Shown one piece after another: positions 1-9,109 of a stretch of 64,000 bases of DNA. Position 1 is the stretch's first letter. Every line of letters starts with the position of its first letter. Location of the stretch: positions 35,411,256 through 35,475,255 of the forward strand of contig OY998184.1 of the NCBI GenBank assembly GCA_963921935.1. The letters run 5' to 3'. A program made the position numbers and the translations under genes. A model generated the notes under the pieces. It was not told where the DNA came from. It searched no databases and saw only the letters and a program-made list of their open reading frames with translations. The DNA is from Galeruca laticollis (lineage: Eukaryota; Arthropoda; Insecta; Coleoptera; Chrysomelidae).

Positions 1-284
1 TCTGAACAATTCGTAGGACTGAGAGAATCCCGTATACCACAGTGGAAATTTCGAGTCGTTATACAAACCTGCCTACAGTTCGTCAGTACACATCGGTCGA
101 CGGAGGAGTACGGATCGTCGGAACGTGATTTTCAATATAATTACGCACCACAGTAGTATATATAGAATATTGTAGTTTAGTTTAATTTTATCTTTGTAAA
201 TAATATTTTTTCTTTATAGCAATAAATCAATTAATTTAATCGAACTCTGTCTCCTTTGGGCTTACCTGGGCAATACGCATTACA
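1..284 (+). repeat. 5' LTR (left end outside window) of a Ty3/Gypsy-like element
   Basis: Positions 125-284 match 3694-3851 except for one 3-nt length difference in a T run, and both copies end in TACGCATTACA. The copy contains AATAAA at 221-226, as does the 3' LTR. A primer-binding-like site follows directly. Positions 1-124 do not match the equivalent part of the 3' LTR, so only the last 160 bp are demonstrably shared. The left boundary lies outside the window. Confidence 0.85.
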
Positions 285-287
285 GAA

Positions 288-301
288 TGGCGCCCGAGCA
301 G
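288..301 (+). other. Primer binding site of the LTR element
   Basis: TGGCGCCCGAGCAG lies 3 nt after the LTR end. TGGCGCCC is the classical start of primer sites complementary to the 3' end of tRNA-Lys in retroelements, so tRNA-Lys is the likely primer (inference from the first 8-10 nt; the rest was not matched to a tRNA). Confidence 0.7.
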
Positions 302-453
302 AAAGATTAAATTGCGTAGCCCAGTATCGACATTTTTTTGGCCCTGTTATCAGAGATTATCGAAACAAAAGAATTTTTATAACCAGAAAATTAGTACGAA
401 TTCGAAAGATAGAGTTTTTTTTTCTTCTTAAGACATCATAATAAACACTGACA

Positions 454-1521
454 ATGGCATCCGAAAGCGATGATGGAGCGTATGGATTAGAAATTGCAGA
501 CGAAAAAGTGGGATGGGTTTATAGACTACGACAACCAGATATCCGCGCAGAATTAGAAGCCAGAGGGTTAGTTTCAACGGGAAAAATGTCAGAACTAAGA
601 ACCAGGTTAGTGGACCACTTACGGACGGCCGTCACACAGACACCAAATATCCAGGACAACAGTAACGTTACTCTTGAACCAATAATGCATACTCAACCAC
701 AGGAGGACAAGGATTCGCAGGCTCTAGAGATAATTAGGAAATGGGGTATACATTATGATGGATCCAGAGACCCAATAGAATTCCTGGAATCGGTGAATGA
801 ACTAAAAGACTGCTACAACATACAAAACAAACATATATTTCGGGCACTTCCTATCATTCTGAAGGGAAAGGCAACACTGTGGTATAGAAACAATAAAAGC
901 CAATGGACAGGATGGACAGATTTTATAAGGGACATCAAAACATTTTTCAACCGAGATAACAACTTACAACAACTGGAAGACATTATACGTAACCGCCGAC
1001 AACAGACACACGAAAAATTCAAAGAATTTCTGTCAGACATCCAAACATCCATCAGAAGACACAACGGTTTTTCCGAAACCCAAGCCATAGATAGGATATA
1101 TTCAAACATGCTCCCCAACCATCGCTTATACGTAAGAAGAGACGAATGCAAGTCGATGGCAGAACTAACAAGATTAGTCATCGATCACGAAGACATCCAA
1201 AAAGAAATCCAGAATCACGACCAATCGATACCGACACCCCGTCACGAGCGACAGGATAACGCCACACGTCACACATATCCCGAACCCAACAGAATACAGA
1301 ATTTCAATAGGAACACATGCTGTTGGAGATGTGGGAAAAGAGGACATAACCGTCGGGTATGCCGTTCACGCCCAATACTATTCTGCAGCCATTGTGGATC
1401 ATTAGGTATCTCGTCAACAGATTGTACGTGCAGAAGCCAACCGGGAAACGACAACGGAACTGGACAAACCAGGGGCACGCCAGTTCCCCAATACAGACCC
1501 CCACGGTCAACGAGACAGTAA
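454..1521 (+). CDS. gag: Gag protein of the LTR retrotransposon
   Basis: This 355-residue ORF codes for the particle-forming structural protein of a Ty3/Gypsy-like element. Residues about 25-55 (VYRLRQPDIRAELEARGL) look like a SAP-type helix-extended-loop motif. Residues about 95-245 have the retrotransposon Gag helical pattern (LKGKATLWYRN, then FKEFLSDI). A CCHC zinc knuckle (CWRCGKRGHNRRVC) sits near residue 290 and binds RNA in this family. A second cluster (CSHCGSLGISSTDC) keeps its cysteines but lacks the histidine. The start is the first ATG after the primer site in an otherwise open frame. It overlaps the protease frame, which is -1 relative to it, and a slippery heptamer lies in the overlap. 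The ORF is intact, so the copy may be recent or maintained in trans. Confidence 0.9.
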   Translation: MASESDDGAYGLEIADEKVGWVYRLRQPDIRAELEARGLVSTGKMSELRTRLVDHLRTAVTQTPNIQDNSNVTLEPIMHTQPQEDKDSQALEIIRKWGIHYDGSRDPIEFLESVNELKDCYNIQNKHIFRALPIILKGKATLWYRNNKSQWTGWTDFIRDIKTFFNRDNNLQQLEDIIRNRRQQTHEKFKEFLSDIQTSIRRHNGFSETQAIDRIYSNMLPNHRLYVRRDECKSMAELTRLVIDHEDIQKEIQNHDQSIPTPRHERQDNATRHTYPEPNRIQNFNRNTCCWRCGKRGHNRRVCRSRPILFCSHCGSLGISSTDCTCRSQPGNDNGTGQTRGTPVPQYRPPRSTRQ

Positions 1522-2900
1522 ACCCGTCCCCAGATAGAAGACCACACGCCGTAATGACCATCCAGGAAGGGAAAACCCTCCATGCATTACTCGATACAGG
1601 GTCAGTAAAATCGTACATTGGAAACAGAGGTTTACAGTTCCTACAAGAGCAAGGACTACGTCCATGCAAAGAAGGAGTTTACGTAACACTCGCAAACGGA
1701 AAACAGGCACACATACAACACAGTTATACAATACATTGTGCAATACAGAATACGTGGAGAACAGCACAATTTTACTTCCTACCAGATCTCACTTCTGAAG
1801 CCATAATTGGAATAAACGAGTTGGAAGCATGGTACTTCAAGCTGAACTACCCAAGTAGTCATCAGCAAACCCAGACGAACAGCGAATACACCCCAGTCAA
1901 CGTAGTTAATTCAGAAAATCCGCCCAGTTACAGCCCAGACATGTACCCGACAACCAATCCAGATATAGACACGCCGCCCAACCCAGATACAGATACCGAT
2001 TTCAACGTAATCGACAGACCGACAGACCGACCAGACAGACAGACCGACAAAAGACAGACCGAACAGACCGACCAGACCGATAGACCGACAGACCGACCAG
2101 CTCGACCAGACCGACCGGACCGACCAGACCGACCAGACCGACCAGACCGACCAGACCGACCAGACCGACCAGACCGACCAGACCGACCAGACCGACCAGA
2201 CCGACCAGACCGACCAGACCGACCAGACCGACCAGACCGACCAGACCGACCAGACCGACCAGACCGACCAGACCGACCAGACCGACCAGACCGACCAGAC
2301 CGACCAGACCGACCAGACCGACCAGACCGACCAGACCGACCAGACCGACCAGACCGACCAGACCGACCAGACCGACCAGACCGACCAGACCGACCAGACC
2401 GACCAGACCGACCAGACCGACCAGACCGACCAGACCGACCAGACCGACCAGACCGACCAGACCGACCAGACCGACCAGACCGACCAGACCGACCAGACCG
2501 ACCAGACCGACCAGACCGACCAGACCAACCAGACCGACCAGACCGACCAGACCGACCAGACCGACCAGACCGACCAGACCGACCAGACCGACCAGACCGA
2601 CCAGACCGACCAGACCGACCAGACCGACCAGACCGACCAGACCGACCAGACCGACCAGACCGACCAGACCGACCAGACCGACCAGACCGACCAGACCGAC
2701 CAGACCGACCAGACCGACCAGACCGACCAGACCGACTAGACCGACCAGACCGACCAGACCGACCAGACCAACCAGACCGACCAGACCGACCAGACCAACC
2801 AGACCGACCAGACCGACCAGAACGACCAGACCGACCAGACCGACCAGACCGACCAGACCGACCAGAACGACCAGAACGACCAGACCGACCATACCGATAG
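1359..2900 (+). CDS. pro: Retropepsin fused to a (Pro-Asp-Arg)n tract; pol lacking RT
   Basis: This 513-codon frame is entered by -1 frameshift from gag at 1449; its in-frame ATG at 1359 lies inside gag and is probably not used. The first 150 residues hold an aspartic protease: HALLDTGSVKSYIG supplies the catalytic DTG(S), and EAIIGINELEAW matches the distal family motif. In a normal element RT, RNase H and integrase follow. Here, after a linker rich in Pro, Asp and Thr, the frame runs into a 9-bp tandem array read as Pro-Asp-Arg about 88 times and stops at 2900, 120 nt before the 3' LTR. No RT, RNase H or integrase coding is visible in 1-3021. The element is therefore non-autonomous for reverse transcription. 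The charged, proline-rich tail could be translated or be only a satellite expansion. Confidence 0.8.
   Translation: MPFTPNTILQPLWIIRYLVNRLYVQKPTGKRQRNWTNQGHASSPIQTPTVNETVNPSPDRRPHAVMTIQEGKTLHALLDTGSVKSYIGNRGLQFLQEQGLRPCKEGVYVTLANGKQAHIQHSYTIHCAIQNTWRTAQFYFLPDLTSEAIIGINELEAWYFKLNYPSSHQQTQTNSEYTPVNVVNSENPPSYSPDMYPTTNPDIDTPPNPDTDTDFNVIDRPTDRPDRQTDKRQTEQTDQTDRPTDRPARPDRPDRPDRPDRPDRPDRPDRPDRPDRPDRPDRPDRPDRPDRPDRPDRPDRPDRPDRPDRPDRPDRPDRPDRPDRPDRPDRPDRPDRPDRPDRPDRPDRPDRPDRPDRPDRPDRPDRPDRPDRPDRPDRPDRPDRPDRPDQPDRPDRPDRPDRPDRPDRPDRPDRPDRPDRPDRPDRPDRPDRPDRPDRPDRPDRPDRPDRPDRPDRPDRLDRPDRPDRPDQPDRPDRPDQPDRPDRPERPDRPDRPDRPDRPERPERPDRPYR
1443..1502 (+). promoter_or_regulatory. Programmed -1 ribosomal frameshift signal (gag to protease)
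   Basis: The heptamer GGGAAAC (1443-1449) is phased G GGA AAC in the gag frame, the canonical X XXY YYZ slippery arrangement. Six nucleotides later a perfect 8-bp stem forms: GGAACTGG (1456-1463) with CCAGTTCC (1480-1487). Loop bases GGGG (1472-1475) can pair with CCCC within 1498-1502, which would make an H-type pseudoknot. Slippage by -1 enters the protease frame directly (next codons Arg-Gln-Arg). Spacing and phase are what is known for functional retroviral and retrotransposon sites; function here is inferred. Confidence 0.8.
2104..2890 (+). repeat. 9-bp minisatellite (CCAGACCGA)n, about 88 units
   Basis: The unit CCAGACCGA is repeated almost without interruption. The 5' edge (2020-2103) is degenerate GACAGACCGA-like sequence. 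Variants (CAGACCAAC, GACTAG, GAACGACC) concentrate after 2730, while 2110-2520 is nearly pure, the usual pattern of an array expanding internally. Because 9 is a multiple of 3, every frame of both strands stays open, which produces long spurious antisense ORFs. Confidence 0.95.
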
Positions 2901-3005
2901 ACCTACAGACTGACAGACCGACCAAACCGACGGACCGACAGACCGACAACGTCCCAGCGTTGATGACAACAAAAAAAAATCTTTCCTGGAAACATTTTTT
3001 TTCCC

Positions 3006-3018
3006 GAAGAGAGGGGGA
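3006..3018 (+). other. Polypurine tract of the LTR element
   Basis: GAAGAGAGGGGGA lies immediately before the 3' LTR (TC then TGTAATG). It is the expected plus-strand priming site in Ty3/Gypsy elements and helps fix the LTR start at 3021. Confidence 0.75.
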
Positions 3019-3020
3019 TC

Positions 3021-3851
3021 TGTAATGATATAAATTCATTACTATAAATATCGATCCAAGTAACCAGTTAATGCAGCGATGACGAGGTACCCCACCAGAA
3101 CAACAAAGCCCCACGCCAAGATGCGCACGAAGAATCGACAGTGGAAAGGAAGGAGACTTCCACCACCACCGCTAAAATGTATATAAAAATGCAAGCCAGC
3201 AGACAAGAGGACAACTTGGTTCACGGACTCCAGCTCCTACAAGTTCAGCCGCCTCCAGTGCGAAGCGTAGGTCGAAGGTACTGACTTTGACCTTATACGC
3301 TTTACACAATTCACCGTGGAGTGTTGTACTAAGTCGAAGTATTGATTCGACTTTTATACATCATTCACTTGAACGGCCGTTGGTTTCTGGTATTGACGGA
3401 AACGAAAACGATTGTTCAAACTGTTAGAATAATTTCGGTGCGGTATTGACGCATCGAAAACTCTACAGTATCTCTATAGGGTTTGCTAACGTTGAGATGG
3501 GTATTGACCATCTGTAAACGATCGCGCTAAATGCTAGTATAATTCTGGTGTGGTACTGACGCGCCGGAATAACTACATCCCTATACCACCGAGAGAGTCG
3601 TTAAGTTGGGAATTGACTAATTATAAACGATATACTCACATCTAGAGACAATAACCGAAAGAGTATTGATCTATCGGTTGTTCTCAACTTTGGCGTGATT
3701 TTCAATATAATTACGCACCACAGTAGTATATATAGAATATTGTAGTTTAGTTTAATTTTATCTTTGTAAATAATATTTCTTTATAGCAATAAATCAATTA
3801 ATTTAATCGAACTCTGTCTCCTTTGGGCTTACCTGGGCAATACGCATTACA
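3021..3851 (+). repeat. 3' LTR (831 bp)
   Basis: It starts TGTAATGATA after the polypurine tract and ends GCATTACA, so it is bounded by TG...CA. A TATAAAA box lies at 3182-3188 and AATAAA at 3788-3793. If transcription starts about 30 nt after the TATA box, the hairpin array at 3269-3679 would lie in R, i.e. in the RNA leader and the 3' end. The last 158 bp match the 5' LTR. Downstream flank begins at 3852; the target duplication cannot be tested because the 5' end is outside the window. Confidence 0.85.
3269..3679 (+). repeat. Array of eight hairpins with a conserved heptaloop in the LTR
   Basis: Seven copies of GTAYTGA and one GAATTGA are each flanked by complementary arms. Loops start at 3278, 3339, 3390, 3443, 3501, 3553, 3610 and 3663, so spacing is 51-61 nt, with a higher-order period near 110 nt. 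Stems are 9, 8, 7, 10, 6, 11, 6 and 10 bp (the last with one mismatch). Examples: 3331-3338 with 3346-3353, perfect; 3542-3552 with 3560-3570, 11 pairs including three G-T pairs. Arm sequences differ between units while pairing is kept, and G-T pairs are tolerated, which points to RNA structure rather than a DNA-binding site. Confidence 0.85.
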
Positions 3852-4199
3852 GCGGCATCGAACATGTGACTTGCTTTTGAGAAAATCAGATACCTTCTCG
3901 ATATTCCAAAACTGGACCAGTTAACCCGAAACTAAACGGACTCCAAGTTTTTGTAAACCTTAACGGCCAATTAAGTTCTGATAATTCCTATGATAAATTC
4001 CTATTTTTGGCTGACCAATGGAATATCTCCACTAGATATAACGAACTCCGAACTCAACCGAGCTGGCTTAGTGAATTTCAGATTTATCTAGTACCCTAGT
4101 ACTCAACCTGTGAAGTGTCAACGTCAATCTAACCAAAAGTAGTACCTATTATGACTGTCATTGTAAATGACATTAAAAACAAAACAAATTTCATTAAGG
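3852..4199. other. No gene recognised
   Basis: AT-rich sequence between the 3' LTR and the old DNA transposon. I see no convincing coding region, RNA gene or repeat. Confidence 0.5.
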
Positions 4200-5213
4200 C
4201 GTTCACAATAAAAGTATTACCAAACGACGCCTAAAATCAACGACAAAGCTTATTTATTTTATGTCTGAAGCCATTCTGAACTTTGTGTACCGTTGTATGA
4301 ACTGTTTACGAAATGTAACCTCATTCAAATATAAACATTGTATTGAAAGACGATGCTGACCAAACAGGCTGAAAAATCACAACCGCAATTGCTATAAAGT
4401 ATTTTGTGTGTTGTTTTTATAAGAAAGATTATTCTTTTTTTTAACGGAATGGTTCTTACTTTTTTGCATAATAAATATAAAAAAAAATTTTTTTCATTTC
4501 TATTTTTAAGTTTATTGAACAAGAGGAAGTGTTTGTTGCAATAGTAAAAATACATTATTTTTAGATTTATATGGTACGGCTACTAATTTGCAAAACATAT
4601 CATCTAAGTTAGAACAATAAGTATCTTTTTTAAAAGAAACGTATTGGAGTTTTAAAGAAATCTTCCTTTTTTATAATGACCTGGCCATTAATCTCATCTT
4701 TGTTATGTGAAGCTGAAATCATCTGAACTATATCGCCATTTCGTGTCAAAAACCATAAATCTCTATAAACATTGCTTAACAAAAAGCCATCCCTTAATCG
4801 ATATTGAATATTTCTTCTTTTTTGTCTTATTTGTGGATATTTGTCGGATTGAACTGATGGTGACACAATCAAGCTCATCTGTTCAGAAATTTTAATTACC
4901 ACTTGTTGGAGGCTATGATTGTCATGGCGCAAACACAATTTTAAATGGTGTAATGAATTTTCAAATGGATAAGATGAAATACTATCTAGCGTACCAAACC
5001 TCTCAACATCGTCAACAATGTGGTCTAAATTGTGAACATTGGTAGTAATATACTGTAATCCGTAAATAATTTTGTATTCTTCGATATATTGTTCAAACAT
5101 TTGTTGAGCTATTTTACGATACGTTGCATAAATATTACAAGAGCATATTGTAACTGCAACGAATAGAATCAAAAAATGATTATATACATTCTCATCCAGC
5201 ACACCCTTTAAAA

Positions 5214-7672
5214 CAGGGCTGTCAAACTCAATTTACATGAGTGCCATTTTTTCTCCGAGGCATGCTTGGGGGGCCGGCTTAAAAAAAGTTTGTTTATATA
5301 TCATAACGGAAATCTTTATTCAACGAAATATATAAAATAACATAAAATAAAAAAAAGTTATATCTATACAATAGATAAATAAAAGTTTAGTATAGTAACT
5401 ATTTCGATGACCCAGATACTTGACATCGTTTCAGCTTCATTATGTCGTCGATGTTTGGTGTCAAATCAGATGTACTAATTTTCAGAATAGCTTGAAGATG
5501 TTCATCTGTCAGTCTCGAACGGTGTTTAGACTGGTTGATTTTCATTATTGAAAACATCTGTTCACATATATATGAACTTCCAAACATACATAAAATACGA
5601 GCAGCGTGTTTGCTCATATTGGGATAGTTACCATGACTTTTAAAATATTTTGAGTAGAATGTCAAAATATCAACTTCCTTGAACTTGTCTTTTAAAACAG
5701 TGTCACATTGCAAGTCTATTAGTTCCATTTGCATATTTGTTGGCGCCTTGGCAACTTCAAAGGTGAATGGATTATTAAACAAAGAAAATTCACAGGAGTT
5801 CAATTCGCGAAAATCTGCGAAACGACCTTCAAACTCCGTTATAAGATCAAGTAGAAGAGTAGCAAACTCTGTTAGTTTCTCTGCACTGTACGTACCACGT
5901 GCTCGAAAACTAGGAAAGTACTTGATCTCGCAATTGGGACTCCAACAACTTTAATTTTATCTCAAACGCCTGTATATTTGAGTACATTTGCGTGACAATC
6001 ATGTTTTTGCCTTGAAGCTTAACGTTCAAGTTATTGAAATGCTCCGTCATATCCACCAGAAAAGCACAATCAAGCCACCATTCGTCGCTATGATTAATTG
6101 GTTTTCCCTTTTGATCCATAAAATTAACAATATGTTCACGCAATTCGAAAAATCGCTTTAACATTGAACCGCGACTAAGCCAACGAACTTCTATAAAGTA
6201 TATAATATCAGAATGTGCTTAATCGAGATCTTTTAAAAATTGTGTGAATTGACGGTGATTTAGGCCTTTGCTCCGAATGAAGTTTATAATTTTAATTATT
6301 GGCTTCATGACATGATCCATTTTAAGTATTTTAGATGCCAAGGACTCTTGATGAATCATACAGTGGATCTCCACAAATTCGTGTTCAGGTGTAGCTTCAT
6401 CTGAAATTTTCTTACGTATTTTCGTTACAACACCAGCATTTTTTCCAACCATGGCTGGTGCACCATCAGTCGTAATACTGCATAATTTTCCCCAATCAAG
6501 TTCATTATTTTGAATTAATTGTTCAATCGCCTGGTAAATATCTTGAGCTGTAGTAGTATCCTTCAAAGGTACACATTTCAATAGTTCTTCAGTAATGAAA
6601 AAGTTTTTATCGATTCCGCGAATAAACACAGCAAGCTGCGCTGTATCTTTGATATCGGTACTTTCATCGACAGCAATGGAATAAAAAATAAATTCTTTCA
6701 CTTTTTCTCTAAGTTGCTTATGCAAATTATCCGCCAACTCATTTACTCTGCCAGCAATTGTATTTCTGGACAGGGGTATATCTTGAATAGATTGTTTCTG
6801 GGATGGGAATGAAATCTCAGCCACATCTAACATACATTCCTTAACAAATTCGCCGTCACTAAAAGGTTTCGATTTCTTTGCAATTTTTAGTGCAATTACA
6901 TAACTCGCTCTCATAGTATTCTCACTATCAACTTTGGCCTTTGTAAAGAACGATTGCTGCCCCTTCAATTTACTTTTAAAACATTCTAGTTTTTCTAGTC
7001 TGATCTCGTCAGAGAATTTGTCAAACTTCTCTTTATGATGGGTTTCATAGTGTCTTTTCAAGTTTAATTCTTTGCAAACAGCAATAGTTTGATTACAAAT
7101 CAAGCAAAGTGGTTTGCCTTTCCATTCAATGAAAAAATACAATAGTTCCCACTTACTTTTAAAAACTCGACACTCGCTATCAACTTTCCGTCGTTTATTA
7201 GAAGACATTGCAACAGACGCAAGGCGCACTCAAATAAATTACACACAACAAGCACAATCAACGCAAAAGAATAAATATTCTTGTGAACAACGTTTGTCTG
7301 GCTACTGACTGAGCTGACTGCTGCACTGTTCACAGCACACTCCCCCGCCCTGTTGTTCGTCTCTGGCATTGCATCGGCGACGTTGCCGTAGAGTACAGTA
7401 AAATGCTCGGGTTGGCCATGATTGGTTACACACGTTTGGTTAATACACCCGTGGAGGATGTTCAATTATATCAATTAATTATAATATTTATAGAATATAA
7501 ATATAAAATTACAAGATTTTAAAACATAGTAACATTAATTTCTAACTATTGTTGGCATATTTTCAACCATTCACAGCAGGCCTATGTGATTGGTTGACTC
7601 CAGCAAAGCGGGCCGGATTAGAATGTCTTGAGGGCCGGTCGTGGCCCGCGGGCCGTATCTTTGACACCACTG
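5214..7672 (-). mobile_element. hAT DNA transposon with perfect 8-bp target duplication
   Basis: The ends are CAGGGCTGTCAAACTCA (5214-) and, read inward from the right, CAGTGGTGTCAAAGATAC (7672-). They share the CAGnGnTGTCAAA terminus typical of hAT elements. CTTTAAAA flanks it on both sides (5206-5213 and 7673-7680), the 8-bp duplication expected for hAT. Subterminal GGGCCGG and GGCCCGCGGGCC motifs occur inside both ends. It inserted into exon 3 of the older transposase gene and carries one transposase gene on the minus strand. Confidence 0.93.
5399..7208 (-). pseudogene. hAT transposase (GTF2IRD2/ZBED-like), lightly disabled
   Basis: The start MSSNKRRKVD at 7208 is followed by a BED-type zinc finger (CLICNQ...LKRHYETHH, residues about 35-60). 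The RNase H-like core then has AVDESTDIKDTAQLAVF (first Asp), TTDGAPAMVGKNAG (second Asp) and EIHCMIHQESLASK. The last part has the dimerisation region with the catalytic-Glu block: SYICEQMFSIMK, then KHRSRLTDEHLQAIL. The frame breaks at one stop near 6219 (FLKDLD*AHSD) and one frameshift near 5920; otherwise about 600 codons can be read. So the copy is fairly young but probably inactive. It is the only gene of the element, and its ends match the surrounding hAT termini. Confidence 0.88.
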
Positions 7673-9109
7673 CTTTAAAACAACAATTCCAACATAATTT
7701 AGGAAACTGCTCCACTCAACGGCCTTCCAAAATGCTAAAGAATCCATTGTTCTCATGTCTCAATGTATTTCGGATGTCAGTTTTTGCAATAATAGTCTTT
7801 GGGATACCACTGCAATATCACAAGCACACAACTTGCCAGTAAAACCAAAAGTTCCATCCCGCCATCCCACAAGGCACCGTTTCATTATTCCGAGTTCCAG
7901 AAGAAGCATAGAATCTGCTATCACGAAATCTTTAATTATATCAACACCAGGTATTTGAAGAATCGGCGTGTCAACTTGTTTATAATGTAAACCATATGCT
8001 TTCCGACGAAACAATTCATCTGTCCTAAGAGGACGTTTATTATGAATGAAGACTACCGTGTGGGCAATTCATTCGCCTTCTGTTGTACATTTCTGGCAAC
8101 CATGAATTCCACTGAAATTAATAACGCCTGTGTGAATCCTTATATAAGCAAACATACAAAAAACATGAGTTTTAAATAATTTTACCTTTAATGAAGGCAC
8201 GGGTTGGAGTATCACAAATAAAACATCTTATTTTAATCGTAATTGTATGTCCGTTCACATGGAGTCCTTCTTGAATCAGTTGGTTTCTTATCTCCAAAAA
8301 AATGCTAATGAGAATTGGTTTAATGTGAGGCATTTCAAAAATATTAAACATAATGGGCCATAACTATTTTTTGGAGCTATTATGCAGCGGTAAACCGTCA
8401 ATATTAATATTTAATCTTCACTCAAATTTTTGAAACATTTTCTTAAATATACACCTAGTCCTTGGTGCCAAAAGAGTCCGCCAGCTCTTATTTCACAATA
8501 TTGTTTCGTAGTATCACTTGGTGTTTTTAGTAACGTTCTTGCATCAGTAGGTAAGCTTAGGTCACCATATTCTTGTTTGATCAATTTTAATAAGCTCCCT
8601 AATGCATTATGTGTAATATGATTATCTATAGCCTACTTTCGCAACTTCTCACATGAGTTGTTTTCTATAGGTACATTATTTGTTTTTTCAACATCTTCAA
8701 AATCTTGTATGGCATTATGTTTATCTATTCAATCATTCAATTTTGGTGTTCTATTAATTTCCGATTCCTCAGATTGTGAAATAATATTATAACATTAAAA
8801 AATATTAATGAAATTAATCATAAAAATAATGTAATAATTATTCAAATAAATAATATAATTATTTAATATACCTGAATCAAAAACACTCGATATAACCTCC
8901 TTTTCCTGTAAATAAAGTTTCTTTACATACTCTTCACACTTTTCGCGATTTATTTTCGTTTTTCGGTGATACGTCTCACTTTTTTTATGTTTTTTAAACT
9001 TTTTTATTTTATCTAATTCCATTTTAAACAACTAAAACCAACAGCGAAGAACTAAACAACTGAAAATGGCGACTAGACGAAACAGCATAATGCCAACACT
9101 AAAAACAAA

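Larger units (their letters stand above)
4512..9022 (-). pseudogene. Broken transposase-like gene split by a hAT insertion
   Basis: It can be followed in pieces on the minus strand. Exon 1 is 9022-8872 (starts MELDKIKKFKKHKK, donor CAG/GTATAT). Exon 2 is about 8778-8186 and contains GGLFWHQGLG, NIDGLPLHNSS and IRCFICDTPTRAFIK. Exon 3 is 8127-7681, continuing at 5213-4512 after the hAT element, with HGCQKC, TPILQIPGVD, MDSLAFWKAVEWSSFL and VERFGTLDSISSYPFENSL. The FG.L...S.YPFEN block resembles the DUF4218-type domain downstream of CACTA transposases; the whole resembles large uncharacterised transposase-like proteins common in insects. Disablements include in-frame stops (after TTEGE; in KLND*ID; in KLRK*AID; in SSKK*LW), frameshifts near 8415 and 4630, and a probable lost splice acceptor near 8785. 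Removing the hAT plus one target copy rejoins the frame. The family function is inferred from similarity remembered, not searched. Confidence 0.7.

Noticed and set aside
256..441. 61-codon frame between the 5' LTR and gag
   Set aside because: It starts inside the LTR and covers the primer site; gag at 454 explains the region.
1911..3114. Long minus-strand frames of Trp-Ser-Val and Gly-Leu-Val repeats
   Set aside because: They are the antisense reading of the 9-bp array; a 9-bp period keeps every frame open, so they carry no evidence of coding.
4325..4555. 76-codon minus-strand frame rich in Lys and Phe
   Set aside because: AT-rich chance frame overlapping the tail of the decayed transposase in another frame.
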